Assembly: GCA_026002935.1 (NCBI GenBank)
Contig: BPGH01000001.1
Span: 2,755,250 to 2,819,249 of the forward strand
Length of the DNA: 64,000 nucleotides
From: Acidimicrobiia bacterium
GTDB taxonomy: Bacteria > Actinomycetota > Acidimicrobiia > IMCC26256 > PALSA-610
Direction of reading: 5' to 3'
Part shown: positions 20,701 through 31,409 of the stretch, piece by piece
Numbering within the stretch: the stretch's first letter is position 1
How the letters are laid out: each line of letters opens with the position of its first letter
Position numbers and translations under genes: made by a program
The notes under the pieces: model-generated
What the model was told of the DNA's origin: nothing
What the model saw: only the letters and a program-made list of their open reading frames with translations
Databases searched by the model: none

Positions 20701-22324
20701 GAGCAGGTTGCCCTCCGGCCCGATCGTCGAGTTGAGCGACGTGACGAGCGCCTCGAAGTTGGCGTCGAGCGGCGGGTTCGTGACCTGCGCGAAGAGCTGC
20801 TTGAAGTACTCGTACAGCATCCGCGGCCGGTCGGAGATCACCGGCGACCGGCGTGTCGGTGCCCATCGAGCCGAGCGACTCGATCGCGTTGCGCGCCATC
20901 GGGGCGATGATCAGGCGCAGGTCCTCGTGCGTGTACCCGAACATCCGCTGTCGCTGCACGGCGGAGTGGTGCTGCGGGACGAGCGGGAACTGCGGGGGCA
21001 GGTCGTCGAGGTGCACGAGCCCGCGGTCGAGCCACTCCTGGTACGGGTGCTCGGCGGCGAGCCCGGCCTTGATCTCCTCGTCGGGGATGATCCGGCCCTT
21101 CGTCGTGTCGACGAGGAAGCATCTTCCCCGGCTCGAGGCGGCCCTTGCGCACGATCTTCTCGGGCGGCACGTCGAGCACGCCGACCTCGGAGGCCATGAC
21201 GACCAGGTCGTCGTCGGTCACCCAGTAGCGCGACGGGCGGAGCCCGTTGCGGTCGAGCACGGCGCCGATCACGGTGCCGTCGGTGAACGCGATCGACGCG
21301 GGACCGTCCCACGGCTCCATGAGCGACGCGTGGTAGCGGTAGAAGGCCTTGCGCGCCGGATCCATCGACTCGTGGTTCTCCCACGCCTCGGGGATCATCA
21401 TGAGGATCGCGTGGTGCAGCGGCCGGCCCGCCATGTACAGGAGCTCGAGCGCCTCGTCGAAGCGCGCCGTGTCGGACGCCCCGGGCGTGCAGATCGGGAA
21501 CATGCGCTCGAGGTCCCCCGGGAGCAGGTCGCTCGCCATGACCCCCTCGCGGGCGCGCATCCAGTTCTCGTTGCCCTGCACGGTGTTGATCTCGCCGTTG
21601 TGGGCGAGCATCCGGTACGGGTGGGCGAGCGGCCACGACGGGAACGTGTTCGTGGAGAAGCGCGAGTGCACGAGGCACAGCGCCGACTCGAGCCGCTCGT
21701 CGCGCAGGTCCGCGTAGAACCGCGGGAGCTGGTCGGGCGTGAGCATCCCCTTGTACACGAGGACGCGCGTCGACAGCGACGGGAAGTACGCCTCGGTCTG
21801 GTGCTCGGCACGCTTGCGGGCCACGTAGACGTGACGCTCGAGCGTCGTCGCCCGAGCACCCCGGCTTCGCGAGGAAGACCTGGCGGAAGGCGGGCATCAC
21901 CTCGCGTGCCGAGGCCCCCGGCACGGTGCCGTCGACCGGCACCTCGCGCCAGCCGAGCACCGTGAACCCCTCCTCCACGAGGACCCGCTCGACCTCCTTC
22001 ACCGTGACGTCGGCCGCGTCCGCGGGCACGAACGCGATCCCGCGTCGCGTAGTGCCCGGCCGGCGGCAGCTCGAACGGCACGACCGCGCGCAGCAGACGG
22101 TCCGGCATCTGGACGAGGATCCCCGCCCCGTCGCCGGTGTCGGGCTCGGCACCGGCCGCGCCCCGGTGGTTCAGGTTGCACAGGCTCGAGAGCGCCTGGT
22201 CGACGATCTCGCGGCGCTTGCGGCCCCGCATGTCGACGACGAAGCCGACGCCGCAGCTGTCGTGCTCGAAGCGGGGGTCGTACAGGCCCTGGGCGGGCGG
22301 CAGGTCGCGGTCGCGGAACGCCAT
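17780..22324 (-). CDS. gltB: Glutamate synthase (NADPH) large subunit, about six frameshifts
   Basis: GltB makes two glutamates from glutamine and 2-oxoglutarate. Stitched length is about 1513 aa, normal. The N-terminal class II amidotransferase domain has its nucleophile at Cys24 ([14 protein letters not shown]), after a short propeptide. The central domain contains the [13 protein letters not shown] block, and the FMN/synthase domain has the 3Fe-4S motif [15 protein letters not shown]. The C-terminal beta-helix (GXXGXXXG repeats such as [12 protein letters not shown]) is clean. Six +1 shifts are found near 22050, 21855, 21120, 20850, 20040 and 19502. No catalytic residue is lost, so I read these as consensus errors. 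ATG start at 22324. Confidence 0.93.
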
Positions 22325-22412
22325 GTCGAGCTCGTCCTGGTAGTGGCGGTCAGTTCCGTGGGGAGCTGGCCACCGCGGGACGACGTTGGCCCGACGGCGG
22401 GAGCGCCCCGTC

Positions 22413-22418
22413 AGTGTA
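22413..22418 (-). promoter_or_regulatory. Possible -10 box for gltBD (TACACT)
   Basis: On the minus strand TACACT stands about 90 nt before the gltB ATG within the 151-bp gap between gltB and the phospholipase-like gene. It matches TANNNT, with no obvious -35. The rest of the gap is GC-rich with a GGCGGCGCGCCGCC palindrome near 22450, just after the phospholipase gene's upstream neighbour boundary. Confidence 0.3.
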
Positions 22419-22475
22419 CCGCCGGCGCGGGAGCGACCCCGCCCCGGGCGGCGCGCCGCCGGGGCCGCCGCCCCG

Positions 22476-23720
22476 TCACGGGCGCAGCCGCTCGAGCGCC
22501 CGGTTGCGGCAGTGCGGGCCCGTGTTGACCGGGTTGCAGCGGGCGGGGCTGCCGTCGGGCACCTGCACGACGTAGCCGGTGCCGAACGCCGCGGACCGCC
22601 CCGGGACCGGGTAGTCGGTGCTCACCCACTGGGCGCCGCTCGCGAGCGCGGCGTCCCGCATGGTCGTGTCACCCGTTCGCGCCTGCACCGTGTCCGCGTC
22701 GGCGCGCGTGCGCACCAGGTAGCCCCGCCGGACCAGGTCCTGGATCTCGGCGAGGTTCGCGCCCGTCGGGTCGTTGCGCTTGACGAAGGCGGCGTCGGGG
22801 TCGCCGGGCGACGCGTTCGTGAACAGCACCCGGCCCCGCAACGACGGGTGGCCCGCCAGGTAGTCGCTGCGGTAGCGGCCCCCGTTGTCCATGAGGAACA
22901 TCACCTTGCCGCGGGCCTCGCCGAGCGTCGGCCAGCCGCCGGCGAGCACCGCCTCCTCGAGCGTCGCGCGGCGGCCCCGCACGTCGTCGGGGGTGATGAG
23001 CCGCGACTCGTCGAACACCGAGCGGATCTCGGCGTCGAGCGCGTCGAGCTCCGCCGGGCCGATCGGGTGCGGGCGGACGAACCCGACACCGAGCGGGTCG
23101 GGGATCGGACCGTCCTTCAGCTCGACGAGGACGGCGATCGGCAGGTGCCGCGGGTTCGCGTCCGACCAGGCGCGCACCTGCCGGAGGCACTCGACGAGGG
23201 TCCAGCAGGTGGACTCGAAGTCGACCTCCTGCACGTGCAGCACCTTGAACCCCGGCTCCTCGAGCGCGGGGATGCCGGAGTCGGCCGGCAGGCCGAGCAG
23301 CGGCAGCAGGTGGCGCTGGTCGTAGAGCCCACCCTGCGGGTCGGCGAACACGTCGAGCTCGATCTGGCGGACCCCCTCGTGGGCGAACTGCACACCGAGC
23401 GGCGTGTGCGAGTACTCGAACCCGGCCGCGAGCGCCGGGTCGAACGCCCGCAGCGCCGAGAACAGCGGCTCCCGGGGTTGCAGGTGGTACGAGTTGTGCG
23501 TCCCCACCACCTGCACGTTGTTGACGCGCAGGCACCGGTCGGCGAGGAACGTCGCGGCGCTCGCCGGCCGCGGCGCCGCGGCCGGGGCGACGTAGCCGGG
23601 GTTCCACCGCGCGCACACGGCGGCGAAGGGGTCGCGCCCGGGCCCGCGGGGCGGGACCGGGCCGAGGCACCCCGCCCCGAGGAGCACCGCGAAGACCAGG
23701 AGAACGGCACGCGAACGCAC
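22476..23720 (-). CDS. Secreted phosphatidylinositol-specific phospholipase C1-like (Ca2+-dependent) lipoprotein
   Basis: A 414-residue exported protein. The N-terminus ([17 protein letters not shown]) is a signal peptide ending at a probable lipobox Cys. The mature part contains the PLC-type block [14 protein letters not shown], followed by [21 protein letters not shown] and a second-half block [10 protein letters not shown], as in the Ca2+-dependent PI-PLC-like family with a TIM-barrel fold. The final part ([14 protein letters not shown]) also fits. It would cleave phosphoinositides or related glycerophospholipids outside the membrane. GTG start at 23720. No frameshift. Confidence 0.8.
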   Translation of the reverse strand: MRSRAVLLVFAVLLGAGCLGPVPPRGPGRDPFAAVCARWNPGYVAPAAAPRPASAATFLADRCLRVNNVQVVGTHNSYHLQPREPLFSALRAFDPALAAGFEYSHTPLGVQFAHEGVRQIELDVFADPQGGLYDQRHLLPLLGLPADSGIPALEEPGFKVLHVQEVDFESTCWTLVECLRQVRAWSDANPRHLPIAVLVELKDGPIPDPLGVGFVRPHPIGPAELDALDAEIRSVFDESRLITPDDVRGRRATLEEAVLAGGWPTLGEARGKVMFLMDNGGRYRSDYLAGHPSLRGRVLFTNASPGDPDAAFVKRNDPTGANLAEIQDLVRRGYLVRTRADADTVQARTGDTTMRDAALASGAQWVSTDYPVPGRSAAFGTGYVVQVPDGSPARCNPVNTGPHCRNRALERLRP

Positions 23721-23823
23721 GGTTGCATCCTGGCACCCGGCGCCGGCACCGGCGAGGGCGCGAACCGCCCGGGGCCCGGCCATCCCGGCGCGTTCGCGGC
23801 GCCGCCGGCCGGCCCGCCGCGGC

Positions 23824-24626
23824 TCAGCGCCGCCGGGCGACGTGGAACGCGACGGCCGCCGCGCTGGCGACGTTGAGCGAGTCGACGTCGTCGCGGATCG
23901 GGATCCGCACGCGCAGGTCCGCGGCCGCCAGGGTCGAGGCGGCCAGACCCGGGCCCTCCGCGCCGAGCATCAGCGCCGTGCGTGCCGGCCAGTCGACCTC
24001 GTCGATCGCGGTCGCGCCGCGGTCGGGCGTGAGCGCGACCAGCGCGAAGCCCGCGTCACGCAGCTCCCCGAGGTGCGCGTAGCGCGTCCACGGCACCGTG
24101 CACACGTGGCCGATCGAGACGCGCACGCAACGCCGGTAGCACGGGGTCGGCGGTGTGCGGGTCGAGCAAGACGCCGTCGAGACCGAACGCCGCCGCGTTG
24201 CGGAACAGCACGCCGAGGTTCTCGTGGTCGTTCAGGCCCTCGACGGCGGCGACGAGCGACGCGCCGCGCAGCACCTCCGACGGCGGCGGCAGCGGCCACC
24301 GGTCGACCGCCGCGACCCGCGCCCCGGTGCAGGTCGAACCCGACCACCCGGCGCAGCACGGCCGGGTCGGCGACGAACACGGGCGCGTCGACGCCCGCGA
24401 GCACCGGGGCGAGACCGGCGTACCGGTGCGGTGTGACCAGCACGGCGCGGATCCGGCGCCCCGACCGCACGACCGTCTCGATCACCCGGGGGCTCTCGGC
24501 CACGAAGAAGCCGCCGGCCGCCTCGACGCGCACCCGGAGGTCGGGGTCGCGCAGCGCGACGAAGTCCGCGATGCGGGGGTCGTCGGCCCGCTCGACCCGG
24601 ATCACGCGCGCCGCCGCCTCGGGCAC
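23824..24626 (-). CDS. TrmH/SpoU-family RNA 2'-O-methyltransferase, two frameshifts
   Basis: An SPOUT-fold methyltransferase acting on rRNA or tRNA. The N-terminal substrate-binding part reads FFVAESPRVIETVVRSGRRI. The catalytic domain has motif 1 (GLNDHENLGVLFRNAAAFGLD), motif 2 (LMLGAEGPGL) and motif 3 (IPIRDDVDSLNVASAAAVAFH), all in order. Two +1 shifts are visible, near 24325 in GCGGGTC and near 24133. Stitched length is about 266 aa, normal for the family. GTG start at 24626 is the first start preceding the conserved RVERADDPRI block. The exact target nucleotide is unknown. Confidence 0.85.
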
Positions 24627-24845
24627 GGCGGGATGGTGGCACACCGCCGCCGCGCCGCCGCCCGGGCGGGCCCCCACCGGCGGAGCCGCCCGCGCCCCCG
24701 GCGGCCCGACGGCACCCCACGCGGGCCGGTGGGGCGGGGCGGGGGCCGGCCGGGCCGGGCGCGACCACGGGCAGGGGGTCCGGAACCGCTCAACAGGTAC
24801 GGGCGACCCGCCGATGGGCACGAGAGTCGAGTGGCGAGGAGGGCG

Positions 24846-26492
24846 ATGGGCCGGCACGTCGCGCCCCGGCGCGACCACCCCCGGGGATCCGGGGCCGACG
24901 ACGAGGTGCGCGCGGGACCGCCCAGGTCGGTCGAGCAGGCGCTGCGCACGGTGCGCACGATCGCGGCGTTGCTCGTCGCGGTGCGGCTCCTCGCCGCGGC
25001 GTCGCTCCCCTGGCCCGTCGCGCTCGGCATCGCCTCGGGGTTCCTCGGCGTCAACCTCGTCTCGGTGATCGCCGAGCGCAACGGCGGCCGCGTGCGCACC
25101 GCCCTCGGCGTGGTGCAGCTCCTCGCGGACGCGCTGCTGGCCCTCGCGGTGCTGTGGGTGCGCCAGGACGACCCGTCCTCCGCCGACTGGGTGATCCTCG
25201 TCCTGCCGGTGCTCGAGGGCGCGATCCGCTTCCAGGTCCCCGGCGCCGTCGTCAGCGGCGTCGTCGTCGCGGGCAGCTACTTCGCCTGGAACGCGTTCGA
25301 CGACGGCACCGCCGAGCTGTCCGACGTCGCGCAGCACGTCCTGGTCGTGTTCCTCGTCGCGCTCCCCGTCGGCATCCTGTCGGCGCACCTCGTCAAGGAG
25401 ATCGCCGACCACCGCGCCCGGCGCGACGAGGCGGAGCACCGGGGCGCGCTCCTGCGGGCCGCGGCCCTCGGCGGGCGGCGCAGCACGAGCCTCGACGTCG
25501 ACGAGATCCTCACCGTGCTGCGCGAGACGGTCGGGCAGATGGGCTTCGCCGACACCACCGTGTTCGAGGTCGAGGGTCACGCCGGGACGCCGAACCTCGT
25601 GGCCCGGCCGGTGCGCCACTCGTCCGACGTGCTCGCGATCCCGCCCGGCGACGCCCGCCTCACCGCCGGCGCGCTCGCCCGCGACCGCCGGACCGCCGTC
25701 GTGTGGCCCCCGCAGGACGCGGCCGCGCCCGCCACCCGCTACTCGGTGCTCGTCGGCGTCCCCGTGTCGGTCACCCCCGACACGGCCGTCGTCCTCACGG
25801 CGCGCTGGCCCGAGCCCGGCGCACCGCCCGACCCCCAGCGCGAGAGCATCGAGCTGTTCGCCTCGCAGGCGGGCGCCGCGCTGCGCAACGCGCAGGTGCA
25901 CACCGAGCTGCAGGGCCTGAAGGACCGCCTCGCGCACGAGGCGGCACACGACTCGCTGACCGATCTCCCGAACCGCCGGCGGTTCCACGAGCAGCTCGAG
26001 CGGGTCTGCGGCCGCGGCCGCGCGAGCGACCTCGTCGCGGTGCTGTTCCTCGACCTCGACGGCTTCAAGGAGGTCAACGACCGGTTCGGTCACGACCAGG
26101 GCAACGCCCTGCTCGTGGCGGTCGCGAAGCGCCTCCGGAGCTGCGTGCGCCCGGGCGACGTCGTCGCCCGCATGGGCGGCGACGAGTTCACCGTCATGCT
26201 CACCCGCCTCCAGAGCCCCGCGCCCGCGATCGAGGTGGCCGAGCGCATCTGCACGATGCTCACCGAGCCGTTCGAGCTCGGTCCCGACGTCGTGCGCGTC
26301 TCGACGAGCATCGGGATCGCCCTCTCGCCCGCCGACCGGGCCGACTCCGGCGACCTCGTGCGGCGCGCCGACGTCGCGATGTACCGGGCGAAGAGCCAGG
26401 GCAAGGCCGGATGGGCGCTCGACCCGGGCTCGCTCGGGTCGGGGGCGAAGGGGCCGGTGACGCCCTCGGCCGACCCGGGGCCCACCCCCTGA
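24846..26492 (+). CDS. Membrane GAF-GGDEF diguanylate cyclase
   Basis: A 548-residue putative c-di-GMP synthase. The first ~180 residues hold about five or six hydrophobic segments (from IAALLVAVRLLAAASLPWPV to VLVVFLVALPVGILSAHLV). A GAF-like domain follows (residues ~200-350). The C-terminal GGDEF domain shows DSLTDLPNRRRF, FLDLDGFKEVNDRFGHDQGN and an intact active site MGGDEF, then RADVAMYRAKSQGKAGW. I see no upstream RxxD inhibitory site just before GGDEF. The ATG at 24846 is preceded by GAGGAGGGCG. It is clean in one frame and ends 100 bp before the HU gene. Confidence 0.9.
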   Translation: MGRHVAPRRDHPRGSGADDEVRAGPPRSVEQALRTVRTIAALLVAVRLLAAASLPWPVALGIASGFLGVNLVSVIAERNGGRVRTALGVVQLLADALLALAVLWVRQDDPSSADWVILVLPVLEGAIRFQVPGAVVSGVVVAGSYFAWNAFDDGTAELSDVAQHVLVVFLVALPVGILSAHLVKEIADHRARRDEAEHRGALLRAAALGGRRSTSLDVDEILTVLRETVGQMGFADTTVFEVEGHAGTPNLVARPVRHSSDVLAIPPGDARLTAGALARDRRTAVVWPPQDAAAPATRYSVLVGVPVSVTPDTAVVLTARWPEPGAPPDPQRESIELFASQAGAALRNAQVHTELQGLKDRLAHEAAHDSLTDLPNRRRFHEQLERVCGRGRASDLVAVLFLDLDGFKEVNDRFGHDQGNALLVAVAKRLRSCVRPGDVVARMGGDEFTVMLTRLQSPAPAIEVAERICTMLTEPFELGPDVVRVSTSIGIALSPADRADSGDLVRRADVAMYRAKSQGKAGWALDPGSLGSGAKGPVTPSADPGPTP

Positions 26493-26595
26493 GCGCGCCG
26501 ATCCCCCGGAATTCCTGCGCAGAATCCACCTCCGCGGCGCCCCGAAGTGCCACGATGCGTGCCGCACTGCTGCCAGCCGGGTTGATGGAGGACAT

Positions 26596-27012
26596 GTGAA
26601 TCGGAGCCAGCTGCTCAACGCGCTCGCCGAGCGCAACGACATGAGCCGCAAGGAAGCAGACGCCGTCTTGACGTCGCTCGTGGACCTCATCACGGAGACC
26701 GTGGCCCGCGGCGAGGACGTGGCGATCTCGGGCTTCGCGAAGTTCCGGCGCATCGACCGGCCGGCGCGCATGGCCCGCAACCCCGCCACCGGCGAGACGG
26801 TCAAGGTGCCGGCCAAGCGCGTCGCGCGGATCACGCCGCTCAAGGCGTTCAAGGACGCGGTCCTGTCCGGCAAGGTCGCCAAGCGCGCGCCCGCCAAGAA
26901 GAAGGCGACGGCGAAGAAGACCACCGCCAGGAAGGCCGCCCCGCGCACGGCCGCCAGGACGGCGCCCGCCAAGAAGAAGGCGACGGCGAAGAAGACGACC
27001 CGGCGCCGCTGA
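26596..27012 (+). CDS. HU-family nucleoid protein with H1-like Lys/Ala tail
   Basis: A 138-residue DNA-binding protein. Residues 1-90 are a complete HU domain (MNRSQLLNALAERNDMSRKE, and the arm FRRIDRPARMARNPATGE). Residues 95-138 form a basic tail of repeated AKKKATAKKTT units, with a direct repeat of about 30 bp in the DNA. Such tails are characteristic of actinobacterial HupB and compact DNA like histone H1. The GTG start is preceded by GGAGGACAT, a good ribosome site. A perfect palindrome follows the stop and probably terminates transcription. Confidence 0.92.
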   Translation: MNRSQLLNALAERNDMSRKEADAVLTSLVDLITETVARGEDVAISGFAKFRRIDRPARMARNPATGETVKVPAKRVARITPLKAFKDAVLSGKVAKRAPAKKKATAKKTTARKAAPRTAARTAPAKKKATAKKTTRRR

Positions 27013-27023
27013 GCGCGTCGCCG

Positions 27024-28160
27024 GTGGAGCGCGCAGGGGCCCGGGCGGATCCGCCCGGGCCCCTGCGCGCGCTCGAGTTGGTGCGGGTCCGCCTGCCGCT
27101 CGTGCGCCCGTTCCGCAGGCGCGACGGGCACGCTGTCGGTGCGCGACGCGCTGCTCGTGCGCGCGGTGGCCGACGGGGCCGAGGGCTGGGGCGAGTGCGG
27201 CGCCCAGCCCGAGCCGACCTACGCCGGCGAGACCGTCGACTCGCGCGCGCCTGGCGATCAGGGACCACCTCGCGCCCCGGGTGTTCGCGGGCGCGTCCCT
27301 GGCCGACGTGCGCGGGAACCACTTCGCCCGCGCGGCGGTCGAGACCGCGCTCCTCGACGCGCGGCTGCGCGCCGAGGGCCGCTCGCTCGCGTCGCACCTG
27401 GGCGCCGTCCGTGACCGGGTCGACGCCGGGGTCGCGATCGGCACGCACGAGGACCTCGGCGCGCTGCGCGAGCTCGCGGCCGCGTACGTGGACCAGGGGT
27501 ACCGGCGCCTGAAGCTGAAGATCGCGCCGGGCGCGGACCGGGTGCCGCTCGCGGCGGTCCGCGACGCCGTGGGTACCGGGGTCGCGCTGCAGGCCGACGC
27601 GAACGGCTCGTACCGGCCCGAGGACGCCGACGCACTCGCCGCGCTCGACGACCTCGGCCTCCAGTGCATCGAGCAGCCCGCTCCCCCCGGACGCACTCGT
27701 CGCGCACGCCGGCCTGGCGCGCCGCGTGCGCACCCCCTTGTGCCTCGACGAGACCGTCACGTCCGCGCGCGTCGCGGCGGACGCGATCGACCTCGGGGCG
27801 TGCCGCGTCGTCAACGTCAAGCCGGGCCGCGTCGGCGGGCTCGCGGAGGCCGTCGCGGTGCACGACGCCTGCCGGGCCCGGGGCGCCGACGCGCTGGTCG
27901 GCGGCATGCTCGAGACGGGCGTCGGCCGGGCCGTGAACGTCGCGCTCGCCGCGCTGGCCGGGTTCACGCTCACCGGCGACCTCTCGGCCTCCGACCGGTA
28001 CTTCGCCACCGACCTCACCGAGCCGTTCCGCCTCGACCCCGACGGCACGATCCGGGTGCCCGACGGGCCGGGGATCGGCGTGACCCCGCTCCCCGAGGTG
28101 CTCGCGGCCCACACGGTCGCGCGCGAGGTGCTGCGGCCGGCGGCCCGGACGACCCCGTAA
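27024..28160 (+). CDS. MenC-like enolase-superfamily protein (o-succinylbenzoate synthase / N-acylamino acid racemase), frameshifted
   Basis: An enolase-superfamily enzyme of about 377 aa when stitched. The N-terminal domain begins ELVRVRLPLVRPF, and the barrel holds the Lys pair YRRLKLKIAPG, the metal ligands LQADANGSY, the Glu of IEQP and CLDETVTS, and the second catalytic Lys in VVNVKPGRVGGLAEA. Three +1 shifts occur near 27128, 27250 and 27690 (run of six C). The start is uncertain. GTG 27024 would place the HU palindrome inside the gene, whereas GTG 27081 starts directly at the conserved strand. MenC activity would serve menaquinone synthesis, but no other men gene is nearby, so racemase activity is equally possible. 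Confidence 0.75.
27029..27070. terminator. Perfect 21-bp palindrome after the HU gene
   Basis: Two 21-nt arms (GCGCGCAGGGGCCCGGGCGGA and its exact complement) abut with no spacer, centred on GGATCC at 27047-27052, 16 bp after the HU stop. The structure would form an unusually stable hairpin or cruciform and is the likely HU terminator. It overlaps the 5' end of the MenC-like frame if that gene starts at 27024. Confidence 0.65.
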
Positions 28161-28163
28161 GGT
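28158..28163 (+). promoter_or_regulatory. Leaderless -10 box (TAAGGT)
   Basis: TAAGGT, sharing its TAA with the stop codon of the preceding gene, lies exactly 7 nt before the ATG at 28171. No Shine-Dalgarno is present between, consistent with leaderless transcription of the Gfo/Idh/MocA gene. Confidence 0.45.
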
Positions 28164-28170
28164 CACGCCG

Positions 28171-29350
28171 ATGGAACGGGTCCGCGTGGGGATCGTCGGG
28201 GCGGGCTTCGCCGCGCGGCTCCACCTCGACGGCTGGCGGCGGGTGCACGGCGTCCGGGCCGAGGTCGTGGCCGTGACCTGCGCGCACCCCGACCGGGCGG
28301 AGGCGTTCGCTCGCGAGCACGGCATCGACGCCGCGGTCGCGTCGCTCGACGCCCTCCTCGACCTGCCGGTCGACGTGGTCGACGTCTGCGTCCCCAACCA
28401 CCTGCACTCGGACCACGCGCGGCGTGCGCTGGCCGCCGGCAAGCACGTGGTCGTCGAGAAGCCGCTCACCGGCTGCTTCGTCGCACGGCGGGACGCGACC
28501 GCCGAGCGGATGCTGCACGACGCGCTCGCCGACGCCGACGCGCTCGTCGCCGCGGCCGACGCCGCCGGGCGCTGGTGCTGCTACGCCGAGAACTGGGTGT
28601 ACGCGCCGCCGGTGGCGAAGGCCGACGCACTGCTGGCCGAGGCCGGCGGCACGATCCTGCGCATCCAGGGCGAGGAGTCGCACAGCGGCACCCACTCCGA
28701 GCCCAACAAGCACTGGGTGACCGCGGGCGGCGGGGCGCTCCTCGGCAAGGGCTGCCACCCGCTCGGCGCGGCGCTGCACCTGAAGGCACAGGAGGGCCGC
28801 CGGCGCGACGGGCGGCCGATCGTCCCGCGGTCGGTGATCGCGCAGACGGCCTCGCTCACGCGCGTCGAGGCGTTCGCCGCCGAGGCCCACAAGTACCTGC
28901 GCACCGGCTACGAGGACGTCGAGGACTGGGGCCTGCTCGTGTGCACGTTCTCCGACGGCACGGTCGCGGAGGTCGTCGGCGGCGACGTGACGCTCGGCGG
29001 CGTCCGCAACCGGATGACCGTCTACGGCTCACGGGTCGTCGTCGAGGCCAACCTCAACCCCAACAGCGCGGGTGCGCGCGTACGCGCCCGACGCGGACGT
29101 GCTCGCCGGCGCGTACCTCAGCGAGAAGCTCGAGACCCACGGCGGCTGGTCGTCACCCGCGCCCGACGAGGACTGGATGCAGGGCTACCCGCAGGAGATG
29201 CAGGACTTCGCCGAGGCCGTCGCGTTCGGCCGCCCGCCGCGTAGCGACGCCCGGCTGGGACGCGACGTGCTGGCCGTGGTCTACGGGGCGTACCTCGCGG
29301 CCGAGGAGGGACGGCGGGTCGACCTCAGCCCGTGGTTCGACGGACGATGA
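28171..29350 (+). CDS. Gfo/Idh/MocA-family oxidoreductase, one frameshift
   Basis: An NAD(P)-dependent dehydrogenase of about 392 aa. The Rossmann start is VRVGIVGAGFAARLHLDGW, followed by VDVCVPNHLHSDHARRAL and the family hallmark HVVVEKPLTG. The central domain keeps GGGALLGKGCHPLGAAL with the catalytic-type His. One extra G near 29070 (AGCGCGGGTGCG) shifts the frame into RAYAPDADVLAGAYLSEK, which runs to the stop at 29350. Substrate (sugar, inositol or similar) is not readable. It sits 10 bp after the MenC-like gene and overlaps the convergent small ORF by 26 bp. Confidence 0.85.
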
Positions 29351-29596
29351 CGACGGAGTCGCGCGGGTCGTCGGGGTCGAGGCGGATGAGCAGCGGGCCG
29401 GCGAAGGGCGGGTCGCCGGTGTCGTCGTCGACGACGATCGACACCACCTCCTTCGGCCGCCGCTCGATCGCGTCGGCGAGGCCGATCAGGCCCGCCGCGA
29501 GCAGCGTGCCGGGCGTGGTGCGCGCGAACCGGTGGATCCCCCGGGGCCGTCGGCCCCGCCGGGCCCGGGCGGCGTCCCCTCGGCGTACGTGCTCAC
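29325..29596 (-). CDS. Small hypothetical protein, one frameshift
   Basis: A GTG ORF coupled by a 3-bp overlap to the stop of the phosphopantetheinyl transferase gene (CCGTGAGC). It opens with a Pro/Gly-rich segment (TPPGPGGADGPGG), loses one base in the GGGGG run near 29542, then continues IHRFARTTPGTLLAAGLIGLADAIERRPKEV and a beta-rich end. Stitched length is about 90 aa. I do not recognise a family. Translational coupling suggests some link to carrier-protein activation or simply an operon tail. Confidence 0.5.
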
Positions 29597-30283
29597 GGCG
29601 ACCAGCGTACCGGCGCCCCGGGCACGAAGCGCCCGCGCGCGATGGTGACGTCGCCGGCGTCGACCGCGAGGTGCGCCACCGCGCCGGGCCCGGCGTCGAG
29701 CGGGGGCGATCGTCCAGCCGGGCGGGGCCGCCGGCACGGCCCGCAGCGGGCGGGTGATCCCGACCCCGATCGCCTTCAGGTAGGCCTCCTTGGCGGTCCA
29801 CTCCTCGTAGAAGGCGCGCAGGCGATCCGCCTCGGCGAGCGCGCGCCAGCGCGCGTGGGCGCCGTCGTCGAGGACGCGCGCGGCGAGCGCCTCGAGGCGC
29901 GCCCGGGGGCGGACCACCTCGACGTCGACGCCGATCCGCACCGGTGCCCGCGCGACCGCGACGAGGGCCCGGTCGCCCGAGTGGGCGACGCCGAACGCCA
30001 CGTCCGGCCGCCCGGCGAGGAACGGCTTGCCGTGCTCGGCGTGGCCGCAGTGCGCGCAGCGGCGGGAGATCGGCAGGGCCGCCGGGTCGTCGGCGCCGGC
30101 GGCCGCCGCGACCAGCGCGCGGGTCGCGGCCGCCGCCACGACGCGGCGGGCGCGCGCCCGCGGGTCCGCGAGGCGGTCCACCCGCGCCGCCTCGCCCGCG
30201 TCGAGCAGGCCGGCGAGGCGTGCGACGACGGGGCCGGGCTGGTCGAGCGCCACTTCGTGGACGACGACGGCGACGCTCGCCAC
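29593..30283 (-). CDS. 4'-phosphopantetheinyl transferase, one frameshift
   Basis: A Sfp-type enzyme of about 229 aa that transfers phosphopantetheine from CoA to acyl- or peptidyl-carrier proteins. Visible are CAHCGHAEHGKPFL, the substrate segment FGVAHSGDRALVAVA, the Mg-binding IGVDVEVVRPR and the catalytic WTAKEAYLKAIGVG. One extra G near 29700 (GCCCCCGCTCGAC) shifts the C-terminal 40 residues. No PKS, NRPS or FAS gene is in this window, so its target lies elsewhere. GTG start at 30283. Confidence 0.88.
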
Positions 30284-30344
30284 GCCCGGAGGGTACCGGG
30301 CGGCGGGTGCGACGGTCCCCCGCCCGGTGGCCCACACTGCGGGG

Positions 30345-31373
<1,029 letters not shown>

Positions 31374-31409
31374 GCCCTCGGGCGCGCCCGGGCCGGGAGT
31401 CCGCGCGCG

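Noticed and set aside
16122-27070. GC-rich inverted repeats as ends of insertion sequences.
   Set aside because: No transposase, target-site duplication or second copy is visible. Their positions after stop codons fit terminators.
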